From Actinostola sp. cb2023 (lineage: Eukaryota; Cnidaria; Anthozoa; Actiniaria; Actinostolidae), in contig JAUJYZ010000090.1 of NCBI GenBank assembly GCA_033675265.1, positions 62,001 to 126,000 of the forward strand: a DNA stretch of 64,000 bases, in the 5' to 3' direction. A program made the translations under genes and the position numbers. Shown piece by piece: positions 11,601 to 22,230 of the stretch. The notes under the pieces were generated by a model. The model saw only the letters and a program-made list of their open reading frames with translations. It made no database searches and was not told where the DNA came from. The number at the start of each line of letters is the position of its first letter. Positions within the stretch are counted from its first letter, which is position 1.

Positions 11601-13288
11601 TTGGAATTTGTGGCTGTCTTCTGACGTTCAGAGATTTAAACCATGACTGTCTAGCTCGCGATTTCGCGAAAGTCATTGCAAAATGACTTCGATTCGAGTT
11701 CCATGATCAGATAGATGATGTCGAACGGAAATGAAGTGCCGGGTTGCAGTTAAACAAGAAAACTCACCAGCAAAATTAAAGTAAGAAAGCTAACAAGTGA
11801 GCTAGATTAAAAGTAAATATCTTGTCGCTACAATTGGAGGCGTTGGTGAAGGAAGTTGTTAGAAGTTGCTCGCAGTCATGCCGATAAACAACCAAAAAGC
11901 GCGCCAAATTCCGAAGGTGTTCAATTCAAAAAGTCAAACAAGGTGACTCGCCCGAAAGCAGAGCAACAGAAGTTACTACAATCGTTGCCATAATTCCTTG
12001 GCACGATGCACATTTTCGGTAGCTAGTGCTCTTTATTAGGAACAAGTTGTCTTGTTGGATACTCCCCTGTCCCCCTCGTACAATGTTGCTGGTTATTTAG
12101 ATAGTATAATGGTGTATGTTGATTTCCCGGTGGCCCTCGATGAGCAAGTTCGTCTCAACAACTTTGTACTGGGGGAGGGGGGTAGTTTTGTATCCAAACT
12201 TTAATGACGCGCGTACTCAATTATCCAATCGTGCCAACCATTTTGGCAACGATTGTAGGTGACTCGCCCGTAAATCTGTTCTTGGGATGTATTTTCCTCT
12301 CTGTAACTACTAAGTAAACATAACAGTCACATCTAGCTTTATTCTACTTTTAAAATATTCCAACGACTGCTTTTAAGGTGACTCGCCGGAAAGCAGAGCA
12401 GTAGAAGTTACTAGGTGTTCCGCCCGTAAATCTGCTCTTGGGATTTTTTTCTCTCTAACAAATATAACTGATCGATAATTATGCGCGTCTAGTTTTCGAT
12501 TCTGTTGTTGTTATAGTTTGTTGATTAAAGCTGGCATGACTTGACCCTATTAGTCATCACCGCTTGCGTTGCTAGTTCTAGCATGGATTAAGTCCAACAC
12601 ATAAATGCGTACATTTTCACACCCACAAAACACCGATTTACGACCCATGCTATGAATTTATTTCTGGGTAAAAGAACGGCAAGAAATGGAAAATGGAATG
12701 AAATGACATAAAATGTACCGAAACTAATAAAAAATCGTTGTGCTTACAGGTTGTCGGAAAACAAATCCAGCCCGCCGATAAATGCAAGACGGCAAATATT
12801 CTGTATTAAGAACGAAAATATTGCTAGCACGTAAGATTCGACTTTTATTTCGTGTTTTCCTCCCATTCTTTTTCCCCTCTTCTTTCTTTGTTTTCGATTT
12901 GTCTGTATTCCTTCCTTCCTTACCCCCTTCATTTCGTTCGAAGTCGTGTTTTGTTCGTATTTCGTATTTTCTTTCTTTTTCTTTCTTTAATTAATTAATT
13001 ATTAATTATAATGATTTATTTATTTATTTATTTAATTAATCATTTATTTCAGTATTTATTTATTTCAGTATGTATTTATTTATTTAATTATTTATTTATT
13101 TATTTAATTAATTGTTTGTTTGTTTAATTAATTGTTTGTTTGTTTGTTTGTTCGTTCGTTCGTTCGTTTGTTTGTTTGTTTGTTTATTTGTTTATTTATT
13201 TATTTGTTTGCAGATATTCCGATGATGACGAGACTGAGAATGCCTCCTTCATCCAAAGAAGGGATACTTTGTTCTCTCGCTTGCAAAG
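8640..13288 (+). CDS. Candidate 5' exons of the transposase-like gene (acidic N-terminus)
   Basis: Three exons join in phase: 8640-8752 (ATG start, MPAIKTVCQKGLHSY..., donor AG/gtaaag), 9200-9259 (acceptor TTTTATAG, SHDDSDDDVTYIEHRGQRAV) and 13214-13288 (acceptor TTTGCAG, YSDDDETENASFIQRRDTLF). They then splice to an exon at 13412. The product is short, acidic and Ser/Asp-rich with no recognised domain. An alternative first exon at 8860-8924 (ATG, MAFILLVSAFEEPAEDVKSL) also ends in the same phase with a good donor. Phase agreement over three junctions supports a real transcript, but no homology does. At 13412 the frame reads 29 codons to a TGA at 13497-13499. A one-base change in the A-run near 13458 would instead join it to the transposase-like frame. 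Either a short host gene or the transposon's own N-terminus. Confidence 0.45.
9692..9741. mobile_element. Solo end of the GGGGTACTCCCTTTGTCC poly-G family
   Basis: GGGGGGTACTCCCTTTGTCC followed by AAGTGGTAAGGGTGATCGGC matches both ends of the element at 20958-21390. No inverted partner is found nearby, so this is a fragment. Confidence 0.7.
11398..11469. repeat. Perfect 31-bp inverted repeat (hairpin)
   Basis: TCACTTCTTGTCACGAGTCG..GTACG at 11398-11428 is followed by a 10-bp loop and its exact complement at 11439-11469. There are no mismatches. Confidence 0.9.
13010..13205. repeat. (TTTA)n/(TTTG)n microsatellite
   Basis: Blocks of TTTA, TTAA, TTTG and TTCG tetramers directly upstream of the acceptor at 13213. 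The T-rich tract may serve as the polypyrimidine region of that intron. Confidence 0.9.
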
Positions 13289-14161
13289 GTAAAGATATGA
13301 GTTTGTGGAGTACTAGTTTGTGAGCTAAGCTGTAAATATACCAATATAACCAAACCATTAGTAATTTATCTTTTCACACTCAGTAAGATTCTTTCAACTT
13401 ATCTGTTCCAGAGATGAGGGATACCTGCAGAACCGAAGGAATTCCATTTCTGCATGGAAAAAGGAAACATTTCCTACACAATCGAAGAAGCGAGCTTGAT
13501 TCTTCTTTCTAGTAACAAGCTACCAGACACAAAAAATTGTAAAGCCCAGCCATCTCGGGTGTCTTGCAATGCAAGTTTTCTGGTGGACCTGTCCAGCCTA
13601 AGTGATCCTTCTGACATCACTGCTGTTGATCTGGGTACCTATCAAAGCCACGGGGCTCCTAGCCGATATGCCTATGTAATAGAAGAAAATAACACGATCC
13701 ACAGAATGACTACTATGAGTGGAAAAATGCTCAAGGAAGAGGAAATGGCCGATCTTGGCTTAAGTGGTTCAGACACCTATTTCCTGGAAAGAAGCTACGG
13801 TAGGCTAACATCCTCGCCTGATGTACTTAGAATAATTTTTAAGTAAAAAAGAAGGGACCCGCTCAACAAGTTGAATGACCACCTCCAGACATATTGCCTT
13901 GTGCAATACAAATTCGACGGTCAAGAACATCCTCTCAAAGTCCATCCTCATGGAAATGCAAAAAATAAAGGCCTCAACTATAGAGCAACAAAAACAAACG
14001 TCATCAAAGCCCTAAAGGAAGAAATGAAGACAAAAGCACCATCAGCAGCAGCGGCGTCAGTAAACCTAAAGAAAGGAGGATTCATGAGCGCATTTAGTCC
14101 TGGTAAGTGGAATATACAAATTTATGTATTTATTATATTACTATATTACGTGATTTTACCT

Positions 14162-14812
14162 TAAAAGGTCAAGAGAACTCGAAAAATATGGAGCCGTATT
14201 ACCATAGTTCTAAAAGCCTTATTACCATAGTTCTAAAAGCCGTATTACCATAGTTCTAAAACGCGCGCGCGCACCTTGAATCGAAACGTTTTGAAATAAT
14301 TATTAGATAAATTTACTCAAAAACGAACAATTTTGTTTTCGTTCAAAGTAGTATAATAAATAACTTATATATAAGTATTTAAATGATGGGGACAGAAACT
14401 TTTTTGCCGATATAGCCAAAGTCCTACAGTTCCAGAAATACTTGCCGATTGCCTAGAATAAAAGCCTGGCACGTATCAAAAAAATAATTATATCTTATTT
14501 GGGGTTTTTCGGGACTCGAAAAATACATTCGCAATTAACTCGTAAAATATCAGCCCGTATTACGGGAAAAACCCCAAATAAGTTATTTATTATACTACTT
14601 TGAACGAAAAAAAATGTCCGTTTTTGAGTAAATTTATCTAATAATTATTTCAAAACCTTTCAAGGTCCGCGCGCGCGTTTTAGATCTATGGTAATACGGC
14701 TTTTAGCCACTATGGTATACGTAATACGGCTTTTAGAACTATGGTAATACGGCTTTTAGAACTATGGTAATACGGCTCCATATGTTTCGAGTTCTCTTGA
14801 CCTTATAAGGTA
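14162..14812. mobile_element. Fold-back element of 650 bp inside the transposase intron
   Basis: Arms of about 190 bp. The left begins AAAAGGTCAAGAGAACTCGA and carries three copies of TATTACCATAGTTCTAAAAG. The right carries the mirrored CTTTTAGAACTATGGTAATA copies and ends GAGTTCTCTTGACCTTATAAGG. GCGCGCGCGC tracts sit inside both arms. Confidence 0.9.
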
Positions 14813-14914
14813 AAAGTTTATAATTCCGACATAATTCACTCAAATCACATCAAACTTTGCACATATGATAATTTCAACATGTTGTTTCATGTCATAAACT
14901 TAATTTCGTAATTA

Positions 14915-14980
14915 CATTAATTCTAATAAACTCGTTCCCAGTCCCCTGCTCTTTTTTGTAATGGCCATATTAGTTTTGGC
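14915..14980. repeat. Fragment of the 47436-47842 fold-back family
   Basis: TTAATTCTAATAAACTCGTTCCCAGTCC matches the right arm of the element at 47436-47842 (TTAATTCTAAAAACTCGTTCCCAGTCC). Shown here as a solo end. Confidence 0.6.
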
Positions 14981-15983
14981 CGAATAGTTTTTTTTTTTAA
15001 TAATCGCTATTTTTGTTACTTCCTTATTTAGCTGATTTATGCACAAGCAAGAAACAAGCTTGGAACTTAAACCAGACACAGAACACCGCTACTTCGTTTA
15101 GAACAGTACAGTTTGGGAGAAAAGACGAACTCGTACAAGTGATGGAAAGATGTAAATCCGCGCGAAAAGGAGAAGAATTCACGCGTGAGGTCTGTGGAGC
15201 ACCGGAGCCCAGATGCATTTTAGCTGATGCCTGGCAGCTAACAGACATCAAATCTTTTTGTTGTGAGATGGAAAGACCATCAAATGCCATCCTTGGAATT
15301 GACCCCGGCCACATTCAACCTTGGGGAATTCTACGCCACGTTTACCGTCTACAGACACCCTGCATGGGTTGGAGAACACTGAAAAGTGGGAAAAATCCAC
15401 TTTTCCTTGGTCCAGTGCTTGTCCACTGCAGAAAACTGTACGAAACCTATCACTACTTCGCGAGCGCCTTGACAAGACTGTGCTCAAGTTTCAAATATCT
15501 AAAAGCATTTGGCACTGCAGACGGTGAATCTGCTCTGTATTCAGCCTTTCGAGACTGTCTGTACAGAGACAGATCATCACAGACGACTGCTCTGCACCAT
15601 TCACCGCGCTAGAAGAAACATCGAGAGGACGCTGCAAGAGTTGGGTGTGGACAAACAAAAACGGAGCGAATGCCTCGTAGATATTTTTGGCAGTGGAAAA
15701 GACTTTTCTGATGGGCTGATCACGGCAGAATCTCCAGAGTCTTTCCATGCTATGTTGGAATCCCTGGAGATGATCTGGAATCGACGAACATCCCATTTCT
15801 TCAAGTGGTTCAAGACGACAAAGGTAAGCTATATTACATTTATGTCAACCCTTATTCATGGTCTTTCATCCGTCCATCCGCGTTCATTTATTTCTTTAAT
15901 TTAGCAACTCATCTATCGATCTCAGTCTCTATTCACTTGTTCCATCGTCAAACCCATTTCCTTGGGTCGTTTTTTCAGTATTA

Positions 15984-16299
15984 GGTGACTTGCACTAAGA
16001 GGTCATGTGACCCTAACTCCCGTAAATCGAACAGCAGTGTCAAAATGAACTCCAGAAATGAAAAGAGCAGCTCGAAATTAGTAAAAGGGTGAACTTTCAG
16101 CTCACAATGTCTGACACAGGAGAAATGACATTAAAAATAAAATCGATCGTTTTCTAAGATTTGTTTCAGAAAATGCATATTTGGATGGCACGGTTCTTTT
16201 ACTGATTTCGAGCTGCTCTTTTCATTTCTGGAGTTCATTTTGACATTGCTGTTCGATTTATGGGAGTTAGGGTCACGTGTCCTCTTAGTGCAAGTCGCC
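15984..16299. mobile_element. Fold-back element with ~108-bp arms
   Basis: Starts GGTGACTTGCACTAAGAGG and ends CCTCTTAGTGCAAGTCGCC. The arms share AACTCCAGAAATGAAAAGAG / CTCTTTTCATTTCTGGAGTT. It lies in the intron before the SWIM-like exon of the transposase relic. Confidence 0.9.
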
Positions 16300-16404
16300 T
16301 ATTACTATCGGTTATCTCGAACCTCCGCTATCTCGAACATTTTATATCGATTCCCTTTGGAGTTCGAGATAACGGTGTTCTGCTGTATTTATTTTGGTTG
16401 GACG

Positions 16405-17045
16405 TGGTTGTCTGGTTTGTTAGTCGGTCGGTCAGTCGGAACGATGGTCGGTCGGTTGGTTGGTTGGTAAGTCGGTTGGATGGTCGGTCTGTCGGGTAGT
16501 TCGGTCGGTCGGTTGGTTGGTCGTGCAGTTTGTTAGTTGGATGTTTGGTCGGTTGGTCGATCGGTCGGTTGGTCGGTCGTGTATTCTGTTAGTTAGTTGG
16601 ATGGTCGGTCGGTACGTTGGTCGGTCGGTCGGTTGGTTGGTTGGTCGATCGGTCGGTTGGTCGGTCGTGTAGTCTGTTAGTTGGTTGGATGTTCGGTCGG
16701 TTGATTGGTCGGTCGTGCAGTCGGTTGGTCGGTTGGATGGTCGGTTGGCTGGATGATCGATCGATCGGTTGGTTGGTCCGTCTTAAAACGGCTAAAAACC
16801 AGCTAGAAAGGATCTACATAATATCAAAAACAACTTTAGTCAAGTTTATTACAAGCCAATTTTACGATATTTTCGACCCATACATTTACTGTATATACAA
16901 GCCAATTGCTTGGGCTGCCTGTGGGTGGCCGTGGTTCGGTCGGTCGGGTGGTTCGGTCGGGTACATGGTTGATCGATTGATTGGCAATATGGTCGGTTAT
17001 GATGTCGGTTAGGTCGATAGGTTACCTTGGTTGGTTGGTTGATTC
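16405..17045. repeat. (GGTCGGTT)-type minisatellite, two blocks
   Basis: Irregular tetramer-based repeats of GGTC, GGTT and CGGT at about 16405-16780 and 16930-17040. They generate spurious Gly/Val/Arg-rich open frames. Entirely within the intron before 17081. Confidence 0.9.
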
Positions 17046-18071
17046 ACATAATTAATTGATGTTCTTTTCCCAATCACAGGCAGAACAATTCATGTCTTGC
17101 ATGTTGCCAGAAATAAGAAAGCGCAATGGTTTGGGAGATCCACCTGCCAAATTTACCACAAACGACAACGAAACGATTCGAAGTTTAAGTCGTGGCAAAA
17201 GACGAAAGCCAAATATTTGCCCGAGTTCATTGATGCTGTGCAGATGTTTATTCAACAAGACCACAGTTCTGTCCAAGCTGCATTTGCCGGTGAAGGTGAA
17301 TTTCATTTCATCGGGAAATTCACGAGCTTTGCCATTGGAGATAAATGGTGGACTATGACTACTCAACAAAGAAAGAGCCACCAAAAGAAGTTTCTTGAAT
17401 TCACCTCTAATCAGTATCCAGCATCGCACCTATCGATGAGCGCCGATCCGACAAACGAAATGGATGCAGATGCAGGTGCCTCTCAACCAAAGCTGAAGGT
17501 TTCAATTGCAGAACCAATTGTGCAAGCAATTAAGATGAAGGCAAAAGAAACTGTGTCCAAGAGGATGATAAGTTCCGTTCCTGGAAGTGTAAACCGACAA
17601 GCAGTTGTGTCAAGCAAGACAGAAACATATCCCCGAATTGTAACCAGGCAGGACAGGAGAGCAGGCTCTTCACATTTAGTTGAAATAAGATGTGGGCCTG
17701 GTAGAGGATGCATAGGCTTTGCCACTCATGGAATGTGTTCCCATACCGAGGCTGCTGCCATCTTTTGGGAAGTAGATGACGAATATCATGCCCACTTAGA
17801 GTCATCCAAAAAAAATCGGAACAAGTTTAGAGGCACTATCAAGATATGTTCTCCCCGATGGTGCAGGGCTAAAAGAGAATGTTCGAAGGCGGAAACAAAG
17901 AAAAACGGCGACGTCATTAATTATCATCTTGCACTACAACAAGCAACGCTGGCAGTGTAAATACAACACAAAATGCAGAGAGCGATCGAACCGCATTGAT
18001 ATTTCCTACTTCTGAACAGTGCCAGCAACCACCACAACTACCACAACAACTGCATGCAACAACGACAACAA

Positions 18072-18262
18072 CAGCCGTTGCAGCTACCACAACAGCAACA
18101 GCCGTTGCAGCTACCACAACAACAACAGCCGTTGCAGCTACCACAACAACAACAGCCGTTGCAGCTACCACAACAACAACAGCCGTTGCAGCTACCACAA
18201 CAACAACAGCCGTTGCAGCTACCACAACAACAACAGCCGTTGCAGCTACCACATGCAGCAAC
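18072..18262 (+). repeat. 27-bp minisatellite inside the transposase-like gene
   Basis: Seven head-to-tail copies of a 27-base unit beginning CAGCCGTTGCAGCTACCACA. In the three forward frames it reads QPLQLPQQQ, TAVAATTTT or NSRCSYHNN, and both visible reverse frames are also open. It sits between the SWIM-like exon and the C-terminal CxxC block, so it probably began as a glutamine-rich linker. Confidence 0.95.
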
Positions 18263-18678
18263 AACAACAGCAACAACGACAACACCACCCTCCGCAACTA
18301 CCACAACAGCAGCTCCAATCCAACACTACAGTCACAGCCCATTTTACACAACCTTACCACAACCTCAATCCATTTGTCCTAGAATTGCAACACGGCAACA
18401 TAAGGAAATGCACTGGATGTGGTGGACATATAGAGAAGCAAACTCTCATACTTAAACACATGGAACGGTATCAGTATCCAACAGGAAATCCATTTCAACC
18501 TGTTGTGTACACAGTGTTCAAAGAAAAGCCACACTATTATCATGCAAGAACCACCTGTGTAAGTAACAGGCACCCACACTTTATAGTTGCTCTTGTAGAT
18601 ACCTCGATGATATCACATCTACTGACGGACCGTCACAAGATGCGTTTAGTAATAGACCTTGACCTTTTCATGGAGTAA

Positions 18679-19252
18679 GGCCGCCAGTATTATCTTCATA
18701 AGACCAGGAGCCCATAAGTAGGAGCGTCCATGCTCTATATTGGGTCTATGTCACAGCGTTTTCACAAGTGTGGTTATTTTTAGAACAGTTTTTTTCCGCG
18801 AAAGAAGGTCAATTGACCAATCAGAGAACGTTTCCGGTATGGCGGTTTCATTTCCGGTTTCACGTCAAAAATAAAATGGCGGAATTTCGAAAGACCCGAA
18901 GAGATGAATGTACAAATAAAAGTCAGGATTATCCAGTTTTCTTTGTGTCTGATTCACAATTTTATCATACCAACAACTTCCCGGGATTCCATAGGCCGCT
19001 AATTTGAACCTTGACCTAAATTCCCGAACGAAGTGAACTTACAGGATTTGAATTGAAGTTTCGTGGCAGAGTTTCGAGGATAGATAATGTGAGTGAACGC
19101 GTGTTTTCTTATCAGAAATATCAGTTCCTGTTTACCTCACGGAGAAATACAAACGTATTATGAAGCGTTGTGCCACTGAAACGTTAGAAAGTCAAAGTTA
19201 AAGTCAAGTAAGGTGCATTGAAAGCGATAGTCTATTTAGGCAGTTGGTTTGT
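18679..19252. other. Spacer between transposase relic and giant fold-back
   Basis: No coding frame supported. AAAATGGCGG at about 18873 resembles a YY1-type motif. The remainder is unremarkable. Confidence 0.4.
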
Positions 19253-20737
19253 ATGGCGTCCAATCTCCGCCAAAATTCGATCTTTGCATTTGACATTGTA
19301 CTTTTAGTATTCCGCTTATCTGTGGAATTGGAGATTCAAGTTTTCATTTTGTTCACTCTTTTTTCCAATTCAACATTGTAGTTTAACGTATTGAACATTG
19401 TAGTTTAACGTATTGAACATTGTAGTTTAACGTATTGAACATTGTAGTTTAACGTATTGAACATGCATTGTAGTTTAACGTATTGAACATTGTAGTTTAA
19501 TAAATGGACATTCGATGTTGATATTGTACATTTCAACATGCAACTTGCATGTGTTCGATATCCAACCGCAAACCAGTCAAACGCTGTGAACGTGGGCTCA
19601 GTGAACTATCAAAATGCCGCCCTAGGGGCGACTAACAAAGTCATACTACTCTACCATAGACAGTCGTGTTTTGTAGTCTCTAACAAAATGGCGGAACTCG
19701 ATGTTATCCAAGTACCGTAAGTCAAAGTATTCCTAACATAAAACGTATAGATTGAACTCAATGAATCATTTATGAAATTCATTCGTGTCAACGGACATAG
19801 CACGATTTAGCATCTTATTACACTGTACTACCAGTTGCAAGCAACCGTTTAGTTTCAATAGCGTGACATTTTTTGTCGGTTTTTTCAAGGCAGCTAAAGA
19901 GATCTAAAGACATAAAATATTGGTGGCTAAAACTCTAAATTTCACACGCCAAACGTCGCCTCCTATTAATAATTTAGCTAACTATAGACATTATAAACTT
20001 GTAAAAACCGACAAAAAATGTCACGCTAAGTTTTGCTTGCAAATGGTAGTTCTTTGTACGGTGTAGCCGCCTTGGGTGTAGCCGTATTATAATTTTAAAG
20101 CTTCTTGTATTGAGCGTAACGGTTGCGCGGCATTTGTCCTATTCCAGGATTAAAATAAGATGCTAAATCGTGCAAAATATGTCCGTTGACACGAATGAAT
20201 TTCATAAAGGATTCATTGAGTTCAATCTATACGTTTTATGTTAGGAATACTTTGACTTACTTGGATAACATCGAGTTCCGCCATTTTGTTAGAGACTACA
20301 AAACACGACTGTCTATGGTAGAGTAGTATGACTTTGTTAGTCGCCCCTAGGGCGGCATTTTGATAGTTCACTGAGCCCACGTTCACAGCGTTTGACTGGT
20401 TTGCGGTTGGATATCGAACACATGCAAGTTGCATGTTGAAATGTACAATATCAACATCGAATGTCCATTTATTAAACTACAATGTTCAATACGTTAAACT
20501 ACAATGTTCAATACGTTAAACTACAATGTTCAATACGTTAAACTACAATGTTCAATACGTTAAACTACAATGTTCAATACGTTAAACTACAATGTTCAAT
20601 ACGTTAAACTACAATGTTGAATTGGAAAAAAGAGTGAACAAAATGAAAACTTGAATCTCCAATTCCACAGATAAGCGGAATACTAAAAGTACAATGTCAA
20701 ATGCAAAGATCGAATTTTGGCGGAGATTGGACGCCAT
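19253..20737. mobile_element. 1.49-kb giant fold-back element with ~560-bp arms
   Basis: The left arm begins ATGGCGTCCAATCTCCGCCA and the right arm ends with its complement TGGCGGAGATTGGACGCCAT. The arms are almost identical over more than 550 bp. Both contain a 21-base tandem repeat (GAACATTGTAGTTTAACGTAT), with a different copy number in each arm (about 5-6 left, about 7 right). Further in, GTGACATTTTTTGTCGGTTTTT is mirrored near 20005. The right half has an extra ~100 bp. Identical 60-70 residue open frames appear on opposite strands (19538-19720 and 20222-20434) but look repeat-derived. High arm identity suggests recent formation or gene conversion. Confidence 0.92.
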
Positions 20738-20956
20738 AGGTTTGTACCGGTAATTTGGTCTCAAAAATCAGAAAACTTAAAAATAAAAGTCAGAAGACCC
20801 ACCAAATGGAAACCAAATATGATTTTGAGCTACATTTATTTATCATTTGGTCGAAGAATGTATCAGTTTAGTTTTCAATTCGTTTGAGTTTTGAATTTGA
20901 TTAATTGACAAGTTCCAGCCGACTGTTTGAATGTCTGAGTACCGGCTAGGAAATAA

Positions 20957-20957
<1 letters not shown>

Positions 20958-20990
<33 letters not shown>

Positions 20991-21390
20991 ACTCCCTTTG
21001 TCCAAGTGGTAGGGGTGATCGGCGGTCGATTTTGAAAACGACCCTAAAAGGTACGCATAAATTAAAAGAGCTGTTGAAGCCATGTTAATTCCAACCCCTA
21101 AAAGGTACGACCATATATGATTATTATTATTTATTAAAATTTGATAAATAGATACTTGGGTACATCAAATCAGTGACTGGACAACATATTTCTTCTGCGG
21201 TTCTTTCATGTTTGTCAATAAAGAAATTAAATACAAATTGACCCTAAAAGGTACGGAGTCATGTTACTAACTGACTTTTGAGTCGGAACCCTAAAAGGTA
21301 CACACAGGAAATATTTTGAACCCTAAAAGGAGCGCCGATCACCCCTACCACTTGGACAAAGGGAGTACCCCCCCCCCCCCCCCCCCCCGG
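20958..21390. mobile_element. Poly-G-ended element with 9-bp flanking repeat
   Basis: Starts with 32 G followed by TACTCCCTTTGTCCAAGTGG and ends CCACTTGGACAAAGGGAGTA followed by 21 C and GG. GGAAATAAC lies at both outer edges (20949-20957 and 21391-21399). Internal CCCTAAAAGGTAC blocks repeat about five times. No gene inside. Confidence 0.85.
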
Positions 21391-21569
21391 GGAAATAACA
21401 GTTTTGCCATTTGCGAAAGAACAACTGTATCGCTATGAAATTGTTCGTGAAGATTTATTCCTGATGGCCGGAGACGAATGGAAATGAATCTGATTTGCAA
21501 GAAGATAAACATTTTGTTAGCCGAAAAAGAACAAAGTTTCACTTGTATATTAGTCAAGGTTTTGTTACG

Positions 21570-21597
21570 GGGGGGGGGGGGGGGGGGGGGGGGGGGA
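21570..21597. repeat. G homopolymer tract
   Basis: Uninterrupted G run of about 27 bases, 180 bp from the previous poly-G element. It may be a truncated relative; the length is unreliable in any assembly. Confidence 0.8.
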
Positions 21598-21775
21598 ACT
21601 CTCCGTAGATGCTTGTATCGGATCTTTTAATATGTTTGTACTTCTGCTCTGCTTCTCTCTTCTAATCTTACTATTACAAGCAGAGACAAGCAGAGACGAG
21701 CGTACACTCGGGCTTATGACAAGGACAATGTCAGTACGTTGCGTGAGGAGGGACCTGACAATGACTGACAGTTGC

Positions 21776-22230
21776 GTGACGAGGGAGACTATGTATATAT
21801 GTGTCGGTGAGCATAGATAAAAATCTCCGAATCGTACTTCCGTAGCACGTACGTACTTGGAACGTCCAGTTGAGGTTCATATTCATGGTCAGACGGTTCT
21901 GATAACGTCTTTGGTTTCTTCGTTATCGCAGAGGAAAGTCGAACTTCGCCGGTATCTTTTAAACATCCAGTTGATTCAGACTACGGTATGATGTGACAAT
22001 TAAAGCTCGACCAATCTGCTGTCTCTGCCTATGCATTGAAAGATCTAGCTTGTTCGATTTATCTCGAAATCAGAAAGGAATTATCGATTAAAAATCAAAA
22101 GCTGCTTGTGTTAGAGTTTAAGATGTGACCTCAAGTGACCTCAAATACGTTTAAAGACGTACCACAGCGTACCTTGAAGAGTCGGAGATCTTTATCTATG
22201 CTCACCGACACAAATAGTATCCCTCGTCAC
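21776..22230. mobile_element. Fold-back element with ~55-bp arms
   Basis: Left GTGACGAGGGAGACTATGTA and GTGTCGGTGAGCATAGATAA; right TTATCTATGCTCACCGACAC and GTATCCCTCGTCAC. The central 350 bp shows no gene. Confidence 0.85.

Larger units (their letters stand above)
9260..13213. other. Repeat-filled 4-kb intron or spacer
   Basis: Holds a solo poly-G-element end (9692-9741), LTR-retroelement-like debris, a 31-bp perfect hairpin at 11398-11469, dispersed GGTGACTCGCC blocks near 11941, 12258 and 12378, and a TTTA/TTTG microsatellite at about 13010-13205. CGCTACAATTGGAGGCGTTG at 11828 resembles an LTR end followed by a primer-binding region, but no second LTR or pol frame is seen. No gene supported. 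Confidence 0.5.
13412..18678 (+). pseudogene. Degenerate multi-exon transposase-like gene (MULE-like by inspection)
   Basis: Exons: about 13412-14102, 15032-15824 and 17081-17960, then a C-terminal block at about 18262-18678. Segments resemble a multicopy cnidarian transposon protein: VDLSSLSDPSDITAVDLGTY; VQYKFDGQEHPLKVHPHGNA; an acidic core with GIDPGH, FLGPVLVHCRKLYETYHYFA and GTADGE (DDE-type arrangement); NIERTLQELG; a SWIM-like zinc cluster CGPGRGC...CSH; and a final KCTGCGG...HYHARTTC cluster. Donors and acceptors at 14102/15032 and 15824/17081 are canonical and in phase. Lesions: in-frame TAA at 13844-13846, frameshift around 15560-15600, another near 17170-17185, and stop plus frame change after 17958. 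In the intact state it would excise and insert DNA in the nucleus. Intron 1 holds a fold-back and intron 2 a GGTCGGTT minisatellite. The superfamily name is my judgement from motif order; the decay is seen directly. Confidence 0.65.

Noticed and set aside
9960..12740. A complete LTR retrotransposon
   Set aside because: A primer-binding-like sequence and LTR-like debris are present, but no matching pair of LTRs and no gag/pol frame could be found.
16240..17012. Gly/Val/Arg-rich plus-strand frames
   Set aside because: Produced by the GGTCGGTT minisatellite inside an intron.
17917..18455. Five overlapping open frames (Val/Ala-, Cys/Gly-, Thr- and Gln-rich)
   Set aside because: All are readings of the 27-bp minisatellite in different frames. 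Only the downstream CxxC block has family resemblance.
19538..20434. Two identical 60-70 residue proteins on opposite strands
   Set aside because: They are the same stretch of the giant fold-back read from each arm; no other coding evidence.
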